DNA of 28,545 nucleotides, taken from CAMLLJ01 sp035759585 (lineage in GTDB: Bacteria > Gemmatimonadota > Gemmatimonadetes > Gemmatimonadales > GWC2-71-9). Location: positions 1 through 28,545 of the forward strand of contig DASTUP010000165.1 of the NCBI GenBank assembly GCA_035759585.1, given 5' to 3'. Position 1 is the stretch's first letter. Every line of letters begins with the position of its first letter. Below are positions 7,715 through 15,741 of the stretch, piece by piece. The notes under the pieces were generated by a model. The model searched no databases and was not told the DNA's origin. It worked only from the letters and a program-made list of their open reading frames with translations. The position numbers were made by a program, and so were the translations under genes.

Positions 7715-8087
7715 CCGGAAAATAGACCAGCTCGAGCCCGGCGACCGGGAAATCACGACAGCACTCGGTGCCACCTTCGGCGAGACGCCGACTACCGACT
7801 GGGGTGCGCTGGAGTCGCGAATCACGGAAGCCGGGCGCTTCCGCCTCGCGGCCCGGCGTCCGCCGCGCTGGCGGACGGCCGCATCGCGCTGGGCGCGCAT
7901 CGCAGTGCCGGCGGGCCTGGCTGCCAGCGTCTTGCTGGGTGCCGTGCTCGCGTGGCGGGCGGCGGACGACGAAGCGGTGCTCCTGCAGGATATCGTAGCC
8001 ACTGCCGCCGTCGCCGAGCTGCCGCCGGACGTCGCTTCGGTCGGTGGCGAGTCGCTCTTCTATGCCCTCATCGCGGAGGGTGAATAA
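7707..8087 (+). CDS. Putative membrane-anchored anti-sigma factor
   Basis: A 126-residue protein with a cytoplasmic N-terminal part (1-64), one transmembrane helix (about 65-84, IAVPAGLAASVLLGAVLAW) and a short extracytoplasmic tail. I see no zinc-binding HxxxCxxC motif, so it is not a classical ZAS protein. The call rests on the 8-bp overlap with the sigma gene, the single-pass topology and the sigma/anti-sigma order. The start at 7707 is preferred over an upstream in-frame ATG at 7650, which lies deep inside the sigma gene. The next gene starts immediately after the TAA (8085-8087). Confidence 0.7.
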   Translation: MADRKIDQLEPGDREITTALGATFGETPTTDWGALESRITEAGRFRLAARRPPRWRTAASRWARIAVPAGLAASVLLGAVLAWRAADDEAVLLQDIVATAAVAELPPDVASVGGESLFYALIAEGE

Positions 8088-8510
8088 ATGGCTCGCTTCG
8101 ATCGCGGGGCGTTCGCCGCTGCCGCCGTCATGGTGGTGATGCTCCTCCTCGGTGTCGTGTCGGGTGTGGCGCTCGATCGCTGGGTGCTGCAGCCCGATCG
8201 CGAGCATGGCGTCGGGCGCTCCGGTGCGATGCCGCGCGAGCGCTTCGACCCGGCGCGGGCCCGGACCCGCTTCTCGAGCCAGCTCGCCGAGGCGCTTGCG
8301 CTCACGCCTGATCAGCGGTCGGCCATCGACAGTCTGCTCCGGCGCCAGCAAGTCCGGGCCCGCGCCGTCATGCGCGAGACCCAGCCGCAGCTGCGCCAGG
8401 TGACCGCGGAGACCGAGGCGGGAATCAGGGCCGTCCTCTCCGAGGAACAGTGGAACCGGTGGCAGGAGCTGCGCCGCGAGCGCATCCGCCGCCGGCCCCC
8501 GCCTCGTTAG
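8088..8510 (+). CDS. Membrane-anchored periplasmic LTxxQ / heavy-metal-sensor-like protein
   Basis: A 140-residue protein with an N-terminal transmembrane anchor (about 9-30) and a helical periplasmic part. LTPDQ (72-76) and LSEEQW (117-122) are LTxxQ-type motifs of the Spy/CpxP/CnrX-like class. Its ATG abuts the anti-sigma stop, so the three genes form one translational unit. In the CnrYXH metal-resistance system an anchored periplasmic sensor of this class works with an anti-sigma factor and an ECF sigma factor; the order here differs, but the parts match. The signal sensed is unknown. The tail is Arg/Pro-rich, as in the LTxxQ protein at 6517. Confidence 0.75.
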   Translation: MARFDRGAFAAAAVMVVMLLLGVVSGVALDRWVLQPDREHGVGRSGAMPRERFDPARARTRFSSQLAEALALTPDQRSAIDSLLRRQQVRARAVMRETQPQLRQVTAETEAGIRAVLSEEQWNRWQELRRERIRRRPPPR

Positions 8511-8530
8511 CATACAGCTTCACTCGAACT

Positions 8531-8544
8531 GCGCCGATCGGCGC
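8531..8544. promoter_or_regulatory. 14-bp perfect palindrome upstream of the YceI gene
   Basis: GCGCCGATCGGCGC is its own reverse complement. It lies between the end of the LTxxQ operon (8510) and the YceI start (8560), 15 bases before the ATG. It could be an operator or the base of a hairpin; GC-rich palindromes also arise by chance in such DNA, so support is weak. Confidence 0.25.
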
Positions 8545-8559
8545 CTGGAGACCCGACCG

Positions 8560-9258
8560 ATGAAGTTCGTGATCGATCGCATTGTCGTTACCGCTGCGCT
8601 TCCGTTCTCACTCGTTCTCGCCGGCTGCAGTCCGGATGGAACCGAGGGCCGTGCGGCGGCGCCCGACCTTCCTGCCGCAACCGAAACGGCGGCGACGGAC
8701 GCGGCGTCCGATGCCGCGGTGCGGCTCGAAGTCCTGCCCACCGGCAACGAAGTGCGGTACCTCGTGCAGGAGCAGCTCGTCGGGCTGGACCTGCCGAACG
8801 ACGCGGTCGGACGGACGAAGGCAGTCACAGGCGGGATCTCGCTCGATGAATCGGGCCGCGTGATTCCGGCGGAATCGGAGTTCGTGATTCAGGCGGGTGG
8901 CCTCACGAGCGACAAGGACCGGCGCGACGGCTACGTGCGGAGGCGGATCCTCGTCACCGACTCGAACCCCACGGTCGTGCTCAAGCCGACGGCGCTGCGC
9001 GGCCTCGCGCTCCCCCTCCCGACGACCGGTGCGAAGACGTTCGATCTCATCGGCGACCTGACCGTCAAGGGCGTCACCCGTCCCACGACCTGGCGCGTCA
9101 ACGCCACCTTCGCCGGGGACACCGTCACCGGTACGGCGGCCACCGCGTTCACCTTCAGCGATTTCCACCTCGACCAGCCCCGCGTGCGCGTCGTCCTCAG
9201 CGTGGCCGATACGATTCGGCTCGAGTATGACTTCAGGATGGCCGAACAGGCGGATTGA
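8560..9258 (+). CDS. YceI family lipoprotein
   Basis: A 232-residue lipoprotein. The signal peptide ends in the lipobox LAGC, with C23 the lipidated residue. A low-complexity Ala/Thr/Asp linker (about 28-55) follows. The rest has YceI features: a SDKDRRDGYVRRRIL segment (compare S/TGn..RD.HL.s..F) and an IGDLTVKGVTRPTTW strand pair near residues 165-180, then FTFSDFHLDQPRV. YceI proteins form an extended beta-barrel binding polyisoprenoid or other amphiphilic ligands in the periplasm. A plausible RBS (GGAG at 8547-8550, 9-base spacer) supports the start. The usual cytochrome b561 partner is absent. Confidence 0.85.
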   Translation: MKFVIDRIVVTAALPFSLVLAGCSPDGTEGRAAAPDLPAATETAATDAASDAAVRLEVLPTGNEVRYLVQEQLVGLDLPNDAVGRTKAVTGGISLDESGRVIPAESEFVIQAGGLTSDKDRRDGYVRRRILVTDSNPTVVLKPTALRGLALPLPTTGAKTFDLIGDLTVKGVTRPTTWRVNATFAGDTVTGTAATAFTFSDFHLDQPRVRVVLSVADTIRLEYDFRMAEQAD

Positions 9259-9282
9259 CTTTCGGGTTTTCTTCGGTAAGTT
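9255..9282 (+). promoter_or_regulatory. Candidate sigma-70 promoter of the radical SAM gene
   Basis: TTGACT (9255-9260), a 16-base spacer, and TAAGTT (9277-9282). The expected start point, about 9289, falls within the left arm of the inverted repeat at 9283-9310. Confidence 0.5.
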
Positions 9283-9310
9283 GGGAACCATCCTCTGACG
9301 GATGGTTCCC
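9283..9310. repeat. Perfect 11-bp inverted repeat (operator or leader hairpin)
   Basis: GGGAACCATCC (9283-9293) and its exact reverse complement (9300-9310) are separated by the six bases TCTGAC. The right arm ends 4 bases before the ATG at 9315, where a Shine-Dalgarno would normally lie, and the left arm covers the predicted transcription start. It could be a repressor operator, or an RNA hairpin hiding the start region. It does not match the LexA boxes I know (CTGT-N8-ACAG or GAAC-N4-GTTC). Confidence 0.65.
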
Positions 9311-9314
9311 CGCC

Positions 9315-10577
9315 ATGGCCTCGCTCGAATCCCGCCTCAAGACCCTCATGACCCTCGCGCAGGACGACCGGGATTCGGCCACCGACCGGCCGCTCCCGCC
9401 GAGGCTTCGGCATACGGAAGAGGTCGGTGCGCTCCGCCCGCTCAACATCCGGAACCTCAGGGTTGGCAGCGGACGCCGCCGACTGCTCCGGATCCTGATG
9501 ACCAACGCCTGCAGCTACAACTGTCACTACTGCCCGATGCGGCGGGACCGGAACATGCCGCGCACGCTCCTCAAGCCGGAAGAGCTCGTGCGCATCTTCA
9601 TCGGGGCGCTGGCGCGGGACTGGTGCGACGGGCTCTTCCTCACCACCGGCATCCCCGGCCGGCCCGTGAAGGTCATGGATGACCTGATCACCGCGCTCGA
9701 GATCATCCGGGAGCGCCACCGCTTCGGCGGGTACATCCACGTGAAGATCGTGCCGGGCGCGGAGCCGGCGCAGATCGAGCGCATCACTGCGCTCGCCACG
9801 CGCGTCTCGGTCAATCTCGAGGCGCCGTGCGGCGCTACGCTCTCGCAGATCGCTCCCGAGAAGGATCTCGATGTGGCGCTCGGAGCGCTCGAGCAGGCGC
9901 GGGCGCAGATCACGCGGAATCGCGAGGAGTATCGCGCGGGGCGGCCCCGGGATCCGCTGCATCCGGGCGGCGCGGCGGGGATGACGATGCAGTTCGTGGT
10001 CGGCGCCACGTCGGACACCGACAGCGACATCATCAGTCGCGTGAGCGGCATCTATGCCGGCGGCGGGATGCATCACTCGCAGTTCAGCGCGTTCCGTCCC
10101 ATCAGCGAGACGCCGCTCGCCGAGACGCCGGCGGCCCCGGCGCTCCGGGAACATCGGCTCTATCAGGCGGACCATCTCCTGCGGGACTACGGCTTTGCCG
10201 CCGATGAAGTCGTCTTCGACGCCACCGGCAATCTGCCGCTCGCGCACGATCCGAAAACGGCGTGGGCGCTGGCCAACCCAGATCGCTTTCCGGTCGAGAT
10301 CAAGACCGCCTCACAGGATGAGCTGGCTCGCGTACCGGGTATCGGGCCGCTGAGTGCACGCCGCATCGTGGCCGAGCGAAGCGCAACCGTCTATCGCGGG
10401 CTGGGAGATCTTGGCAGGATCGGCGTCGTCACCGCACGCGCCGCCGGATTCATCACCCTCAATGGCCGCCGGCTGCAGGACCACCGCTGGGCCGAACAGC
10501 TGGGATTCTGGGCGCCGGAGGAGGAAGCCGGGATGTATCACGGATTGTACGAAGTGAGTCCGGGAACGTTCCGGTAG
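9315..10577 (+). CDS. Putative DNA modification/repair radical SAM protein
   Basis: A 420-residue radical SAM enzyme. The [4Fe-4S] motif CSYNCHYC gives C66, C70 and C73 (Cx3Cx2C). The core matches my memory of the family named putative DNA modification/repair radical SAM protein (linked to UDG-like proteins): LMTNACSYNCHYCPMRRDRN, then DGLFLTTGI, FGGYIHVKIVPGAEP and VSVNLEAP. A helix-hairpin-helix DNA-binding motif lies near the C-terminus (about 330-375, ASQDELARVPGIGPLSARRI). The start at 9315 excludes the promoter and inverted repeat; the frame itself is open from 9255. The family's UDG-like partner gene is not in this window. The substrate is unknown; DNA is suggested by the HhH motif. 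Confidence 0.88.
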   Translation: MASLESRLKTLMTLAQDDRDSATDRPLPPRLRHTEEVGALRPLNIRNLRVGSGRRRLLRILMTNACSYNCHYCPMRRDRNMPRTLLKPEELVRIFIGALARDWCDGLFLTTGIPGRPVKVMDDLITALEIIRERHRFGGYIHVKIVPGAEPAQIERITALATRVSVNLEAPCGATLSQIAPEKDLDVALGALEQARAQITRNREEYRAGRPRDPLHPGGAAGMTMQFVVGATSDTDSDIISRVSGIYAGGGMHHSQFSAFRPISETPLAETPAAPALREHRLYQADHLLRDYGFAADEVVFDATGNLPLAHDPKTAWALANPDRFPVEIKTASQDELARVPGIGPLSARRIVAERSATVYRGLGDLGRIGVVTARAAGFITLNGRRLQDHRWAEQLGFWAPEEEAGMYHGLYEVSPGTFR

Positions 10578-10601
10578 GGGCCCCCAACTACCTGCCCATC
10601 C

Positions 10602-11423
10602 ATGTGGGAATGGTTCTCCGGGCTCGACCCGATCCTGCAGGCGCTCATTGCGGGCGGTATCACCTGGGGCATCACCGCCATCGGTGCTGCCACGGTGTTC
10701 CTGAAGCAGGCGCTTCCGCAGCGCCTCCTCGACGCCATGCTCGGCTTCGCGGCGGGCGTCATGATCGCGGCGAGCTTCTGGTCGCTCCTCGCACCAGCCA
10801 TCGATCTCGCCGAGGCACGAGGTGGGCCCTCCTGGCTCCCGGCGGTCGTCGGGTTCCTGCTGGGCGCGGCGTTCCTCCGGGTATTCGACCAGCTCCTTCC
10901 CCACCTCCATCCCGACCTCGCCGAGTTCAATCACGTGGAGGGAGTGCACGTGCGGCTCCCGCACACGACACTCCTCGTCCTCGCAATCACGCTGCACAAC
11001 ATTCCGGAAGGACTTGCCGTGGGCGTTGCGTTCGGCGGCGCCGCCGGCGCGGAGGCGATTCAGGGCGTCTCGCTGACTGCGGCGGCCGCGCTGGCGATGG
11101 GCATCGCCATCCAGAACCTTCCTGAAGGTGTCGCCGTGGCAATGCCGCTCCGCCGCGAGGGAAACTCGCGGCTCCGCGCCTTCTGGTACGGGCAGCTCTC
11201 CGCGGCGGTCGAGCCGATCGCAGCCGTCATCGGCGCCGCTGCCGTGTCGCTCATCTCGCCGATCCTGCCGTACGCGCTCTCCTTCGCGGCGGGAGCGATG
11301 CTTTATGTGGTGGTGGAGGAACTGCTGCCGGCGGCACAGCGGAGCGGCCACACCGATCTCGTCACCTCGGCGACGATGATCGGGTTTGCGGTGATGATGC
11401 TGTTGGATGTGGGGCTCGGCTAG
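10602..11423 (+). CDS. ZIP family metal transporter (GufA/ZupT-like)
   Basis: A 273-residue polytopic protein with about eight helices. The ZIP metal-site motifs are present: HNIPEG (132-137) in helix 4 and QNLPEG (171-176) in helix 5. A His-rich loop (LPHLHPDLAEFNHVEGVHV, about 99-117) connects helices 3 and 4, as in ZIP importers. Likely substrates are Zn2+ and other divalent cations entering the cytoplasm. QNLPEG in the second motif places it with GufA-type members rather than strict ZupT. No Shine-Dalgarno is evident; the upstream sequence reads TACCTG, seven bases, ATG. It converges on the hydrolase gene, 6 bp apart. Confidence 0.92.
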   Translation: MWEWFSGLDPILQALIAGGITWGITAIGAATVFLKQALPQRLLDAMLGFAAGVMIAASFWSLLAPAIDLAEARGGPSWLPAVVGFLLGAAFLRVFDQLLPHLHPDLAEFNHVEGVHVRLPHTTLLVLAITLHNIPEGLAVGVAFGGAAGAEAIQGVSLTAAAALAMGIAIQNLPEGVAVAMPLRREGNSRLRAFWYGQLSAAVEPIAAVIGAAAVSLISPILPYALSFAAGAMLYVVVEELLPAAQRSGHTDLVTSATMIGFAVMMLLDVGLG

Positions 11424-11429
11424 CCGGCG

Positions 11430-12098
11430 TCACCGCAGGCTCGCTGCCCAGCGCTCCGTCGTCTCCGCGACCTCGTCCAGGACCGCGGCGTCGGTCCGCC
11501 CCGACGACTTCAGGACGCGGAAGCTGTGGTCCGCCCCCTCGAGCCAATGCATCGTCCAGCTCGGCCCAACCCGTTGAAGTACCTGCTCCATCAGGTCCCG
11601 ATCGCACAGTTTGTCGCGCGTTCCGTTGATGCAGAGAACCGGGATCGTGATCGAGGCGAGATGCGCGTCCCGCAGCTTCTCCGGTTTTCCAGCCGGATGC
11701 AGTGGATACCCGAGCAGCAGAAGGCCGTCGCACGCGAAGCCCTTCGCCACCAGCATGGAAGCGGCGCGGCCGCCCATGGATCGTCCGCCGATCACCAGCG
11801 CGCCCGGATCGAGCTCGGCTCTGGCACGAGCCACCACGGCACCGATGCATCCTTCCAGGACAGGCATCTGATCGGGTCGCCCCGAGCCGCGCTCACGATA
11901 GGGGAAATTGAACCGCACGACATTCAGGCCGATCGAACGGAACCGGCCTGCGAGCGCGGACATGCCCTGGTCGGATTTATGTCCGCCGGCGCCATGCGCA
12001 AACACGAACGTGGCGGCGGGACGGACCGTGGTCGCCGGCTCGAAGATCGCCCGCGTCTCGAGTCCTTCGAGACCGATTCGCCACTCAGCCGCGGTCAT
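11430..12098 (-). CDS. Alpha/beta-family hydrolase (dienelactone hydrolase/KANL3-Tex30-like)
   Basis: A 222-residue cytosolic alpha/beta hydrolase. An oxyanion-hole motif HGAGG lies at 35-39, the nucleophile elbow GRSMGG places Ser at 107, and the probable acid and base are D162 (NGTRDKLCD) and H191 (EGADHSF). The length and the HGAGG/GRSMGGR pair fit the short Tex30/KANL3-type group. The substrate is unknown; esterase or thioesterase activity is likely. It starts 19 bp after the stop of the large SARP-type regulator and probably shares its transcript. Confidence 0.88.
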   Translation of the reverse strand: MTAAEWRIGLEGLETRAIFEPATTVRPAATFVFAHGAGGHKSDQGMSALAGRFRSIGLNVVRFNFPYRERGSGRPDQMPVLEGCIGAVVARARAELDPGALVIGGRSMGGRAASMLVAKGFACDGLLLLGYPLHPAGKPEKLRDAHLASITIPVLCINGTRDKLCDRDLMEQVLQRVGPSWTMHWLEGADHSFRVLKSSGRTDAAVLDEVAETTERWAASLR

Positions 12099-12117
12099 GC
12101 GGCGCCTGCCGCCGTGG

Positions 12118-15100
12118 TCATCCCTTCGGCCTGAGCCATTCCTCGAACGGACGAAAGCCCCGGAGGCGCTGCAGATCGGGATCGATGTGATTGTTGTTGT
12201 CGTACCCGATGCCTTCGGTCACCGCCTGGTGCAGGAGCCGGACCGCGTCTTCGCGACGCCCCAGCACGGCGGCGATACGCGCCCGCGCCTGCGTCTCGAA
12301 GCCGAACGAATACCGGTGCGCCGCCGCCGCGAGCCACCTGTCCTCGAGCGCGGCGGCCGCGGTGTCGCCCATTGCGGCCGCCGCCACCCCGGTCAGGTGG
12401 TGCGCCGCAACGAGCACCACACCCCGGAGTCCTTCCTCTCTCGTGAGCGCCGATGCGATGCTGCGCGCCCGGTCGTTCCGGCCCAGGCGGTAAAGCGCGC
12501 GCGCCATCTCCAGACGCTGGCGTGGAACCCTCCTCAGAGTGTCCGGCGCCTGCTCGTAATGCGCGACGGCACGCTCCAGCAGCGCTGCGGCGGCATTCCC
12601 GTGCCCATGCGCCCGAAGCTCGTCGAACGCGAGGATGTGCAGGGAAAGCCCGAGCGCATCCCATCCCGGTGCCGGCGAAACCGAGAAGCCCCGTGAAAGT
12701 ATCGCATCGAGCTCGTCGATCCGGCCCAGCGCCGCGAGCGCGCGGACCTGGTAATTGAGCCCTCGCGTATCCTTCGGCAGGCGAGCTTCCACGTCGAGCC
12801 CGATCGCAAGCTGGCGGTCGTAATCACCCGCCATGTGAAGCGCCATCGAGAGCATGCTCCAGTAACCCGGCATTCCGGCGATTTCATCGCGCTCCGGATC
12901 CACCGCGTCGAGCGCAGCAATCGCTTCGCGCGGGCGGTTGAGACCGATGGCAGCGCGCGGAAAGTAGTAGCCGGCCATCATCGATCCGGGGGCAAGCTCG
13001 GCTGCCCGGCGCGCTGCGGCGTAGCGGGCCGAGAGATCGGATCCCAGCTCATGCCGGAGAAAATCCAGCGTTGCCTGCTCGTAGGGCGTCATCGTCGAAC
13101 GGAAAGGCTCCAGTATCCGCACGAGCGAATCGACGACCCCGAGCCTGACCTGTCCAAGGTGCGAAAAGGCCCCATAGATCAGCGGGAGATGGAACGTCGT
13201 GTCCTGCCGGTATGCCGCGAAGAACGCCTCGTTGGCCCGGTCGCCTTCGCGCGCGTAGAGGAAATCGAGCCCTTCCGCAAATGCCTGGTACGTCGCGTAG
13301 GAGGGTGGGATGCTTCCGGCGCGCACGGCCGCCGCGATGCGCCGATCGAGCTGCGCCGCAAGCGCGCCCAGGACGGATGCGCCGAGGGACCCCATCACGT
13401 CGGCGCTGCGGGTGACGGGCCCCTTCGCGTCGCGCACGGTGGCGAGCACGTCTCCCGTCGCCCCGTCGACGATGCGGGCGGCCACGATGAGCGTATCGCC
13501 GACCTGCCGGTACACTCCGACGACGGCGAGTGCCGCGCCGGATGCGGCAGCCGCCTTCCGGATCCGATCGGGCGACCCGGCCGAGCCCGCCGGGACACTG
13601 GGAACGACCGTTGCCGTGCCCGCCCGGCCGATTGCCTGAATCACCGCTTCCGCCGCGGCCCGGTCGATTCCATGCGGGTCCGGGACTCCCGCGAGATTCT
13701 CGAACGGAAGCACGATCACGCGACCGGGATCTTCGGTCATGCTCGCCGGCAGCGCCGATCGCGCAGCGAGCGCTGCGAGCGCGATCCCGAGCGCGCCGAC
13801 TGCAGTCGCCGCAAGGCGGCGTCGCCTGCGCCAAGACCCCGGCGCTTCCCTCGGTGCCGGGAGCGGCGCGCCTGCGAGCACTGCGTTCCTGACTGCATCC
13901 GAGGCGATTTCGTAATGCGAGGAATCAGCCGAGGGCTTGAGGAGCCGCCGGCCGACCAGCTCACCGACAGCGGCCTGCACCCCCTCCTCGTCCATGCCGG
14001 TCGATGCGGTCAGCTCCGGGACATCCACCCTCGGACGCCGCGCCGCCGCTTCGATCGCGTGCCGGGCCTCGGAGGACAGTCGCTCGAGTCGCGTCCGGAC
14101 GAGACTCAGTGGGAGCGGCAACGACGCAGGCCCGCGACCTTTCGACAGGCGCCATAGCCCGTTCTGGTCGACCGACAGCACCCCCGCATCGGCGAACGCC
14201 GATATGCAATCGGTGATCCGGAGCGGGTTGCCCTCGGTCTCGGTCACGAGCATCGCGGCAAGGCGCTGCCGGTCGCCTGCGGCGATCGGAACCATCGAGG
14301 CGATCATCACTTCGACCTGGCCGACGTCGAGGGGCTGCAGCTTCACGCGTCGACTGCCGGGCGACTCGCGAAACGCCCGCCCCCACTCGGTTCCCGCGAG
14401 TCGCCCCGGCTCGGCGGTCAGCAGGACGAGGACGTTTCTCGGCGGACGGCGGATCAGGTGCGAGACGAGCGGACGCAGACCGGGGCACATGTCCGGCGCA
14501 TCGTCGACGAGCACCACGATCGGCATCTCCTCCGCCACCGCGGCAATCGCCTCGATGGTGGCCGCCGGCAGATCACCCGCGCGATCCGGCGCCGCGAGTG
14601 GCCACCGCTCGCCCAGCTCGGGGAGGATCGTCGCGAGTGCGGAGAGGGCCCAGGGAGCGGCGGCGCCGAGTCCGGGCGCACTCGCGAGCGGGATGAGGAA
14701 TCGCCGCTCCGGCGATGCCGCCTCCCCGTCGCAGTCGCGTGGCGACTCCAGTACAAGAACGCGCCCGCGCCCGGGGAGTGCGCGCAGGAAGTCGGCGCAG
14801 AGCCGTGTTCGGCCAACCCCGGATTCCCCTTCGATCGCAACGGCTATACCGCTGGCGCGCGCGTCGCTCCATGCCGCGTGAAGTGCGGCGAGCTCGGCAT
14901 CGCGGCCGACCAGGTCGGGTGTGAAGAAGGCGGCGGAGCCCGGCTGGTGAGTGTGGGCCGGCGCGGGACTGCGGTGGAGAACCTCGACGATCTCCCGGAT
15001 TGCCGACGGCAGATCTCGGCCCGTCTCCGCCCGAAAGCGCGTCGCGAACTCTGCATGCCTCTCGAGTGCCTCGGTGGCCCGGCCCGACCGATCGAGAGCG

Positions 15101-15741
15101 CCCAGCAGGTGGATGTGGGCTCGCTCATCGACTGGAAGGAGCTCCGACCACCGCTCCGCCCACCCGAGCTGATCTGCCAGCGACTCCGATCCGCCGGCCA
15201 GACGCTGGAGGATCCCGGCGAGGCGGGCACGCAGGCGCGAGCGCTCGCCTTCGAGCCACGTGCGGAACGGCTCCGCGCCGAGATCTTCCGCGAACGGAAG
15301 CAGATCCCCTTTCCATAGTTCGACCGCATCCGCGAGTTCTCCGCGCGACGCGTGCCGCTCGAACTCGACCGCGTCGATCGTCAGCGCCGAAGGTGCGATC
15401 GACACGATCTCGTCATCGCTCACGATCAGCTCCGGCGCCGCCTTCCGGATGCTCGCCAGCGCCTGCCGGAGCGACTGGCGGGCGTGCGCGTCGTCCGAGT
15501 CTCCCCAGAACGCCGCCGCGAGCTCCTCCCGGCGCGCCGATGGGCGCGAGCCGAGCCAGGCCAGCACCGCAAGCTCCTTGCGGCGGCGGCGAAGCAGCTC
15601 CCCGGCCGGCGACTCGAGCCGCAAGTCACCCAGAACCGTGAGCCGCAGGCCGTTTGACGCCGGACTCACGCCCGGTTGCGCCTGCCGATCGAGCTTCGAC
15701 GGAAACCCGCTTCCTTCTCCGCCATCCGGATACGAGTCCAT
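12118..15741 (-). CDS. SARP/BTAD transcriptional regulator fused to ATPase, TM, TolB-like and TPR domains
   Basis: A 1207-residue multidomain protein. Residues 32-120 form an OmpR-like winged helix (LRLTVLGDLRLESPAG, RRRRKELAVLAWL), and 124-257 a bacterial transcriptional activation (BTAD) TPR domain. An AAA/STAND-like ATPase follows, with Walker A GESGVGRT (305-312) and Walker B VVLVDD (409-414). The usual Walker A Lys is Arg (R311), so ATP hydrolysis may be weak or absent. A transmembrane helix (about 643-666) follows an Arg cluster, then a TolB/CadC-type domain (about 672-800, VIVLPFENLAG) and a TPR tail to 1207. It could sense an envelope signal and act on DNA, like ToxR/CadC. The start is uncertain: ATG 15741 overlaps the start of the divergent gene, while a GTG at 15669 would leave a 70-bp promoter gap. 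Confidence 0.88.
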   Translation of the reverse strand: MDSYPDGGEGSGFPSKLDRQAQPGVSPASNGLRLTVLGDLRLESPAGELLRRRRKELAVLAWLGSRPSARREELAAAFWGDSDDAHARQSLRQALASIRKAAPELIVSDDEIVSIAPSALTIDAVEFERHASRGELADAVELWKGDLLPFAEDLGAEPFRTWLEGERSRLRARLAGILQRLAGGSESLADQLGWAERWSELLPVDERAHIHLLGALDRSGRATEALERHAEFATRFRAETGRDLPSAIREIVEVLHRSPAPAHTHQPGSAAFFTPDLVGRDAELAALHAAWSDARASGIAVAIEGESGVGRTRLCADFLRALPGRGRVLVLESPRDCDGEAASPERRFLIPLASAPGLGAAAPWALSALATILPELGERWPLAAPDRAGDLPAATIEAIAAVAEEMPIVVLVDDAPDMCPGLRPLVSHLIRRPPRNVLVLLTAEPGRLAGTEWGRAFRESPGSRRVKLQPLDVGQVEVMIASMVPIAAGDRQRLAAMLVTETEGNPLRITDCISAFADAGVLSVDQNGLWRLSKGRGPASLPLPLSLVRTRLERLSSEARHAIEAAARRPRVDVPELTASTGMDEEGVQAAVGELVGRRLLKPSADSSHYEIASDAVRNAVLAGAPLPAPREAPGSWRRRRRLAATAVGALGIALAALAARSALPASMTEDPGRVIVLPFENLAGVPDPHGIDRAAAEAVIQAIGRAGTATVVPSVPAGSAGSPDRIRKAAAASGAALAVVGVYRQVGDTLIVAARIVDGATGDVLATVRDAKGPVTRSADVMGSLGASVLGALAAQLDRRIAAAVRAGSIPPSYATYQAFAEGLDFLYAREGDRANEAFFAAYRQDTTFHLPLIYGAFSHLGQVRLGVVDSLVRILEPFRSTMTPYEQATLDFLRHELGSDLSARYAAARRAAELAPGSMMAGYYFPRAAIGLNRPREAIAALDAVDPERDEIAGMPGYWSMLSMALHMAGDYDRQLAIGLDVEARLPKDTRGLNYQVRALAALGRIDELDAILSRGFSVSPAPGWDALGLSLHILAFDELRAHGHGNAAAALLERAVAHYEQAPDTLRRVPRQRLEMARALYRLGRNDRARSIASALTREEGLRGVVLVAAHHLTGVAAAAMGDTAAAALEDRWLAAAAHRYSFGFETQARARIAAVLGRREDAVRLLHQAVTEGIGYDNNNHIDPDLQRLRGFRPFEEWLRPKG

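Noticed and set aside
10563..10572. GGAACGTTCC palindrome near the radical SAM stop codon, similar in core to the repeat at 9283-9310
   Set aside because: Lies inside coding sequence and shares only GGAAC; most likely coincidental.
12835..14157. 440-codon plus-strand open frame within the SARP regulator
   Set aside because: Opposite the ATPase-to-TPR region of a well-supported gene; composition is Arg-rich and motif-free.
15670..15739. Direct repeats (GCTTC at 15693 and 15709) as SARP binding sites
   Set aside because: The spacing is 16 bp rather than the 11 or 22 bp typical of SARP heptamer repeats, and the repeat is too short.
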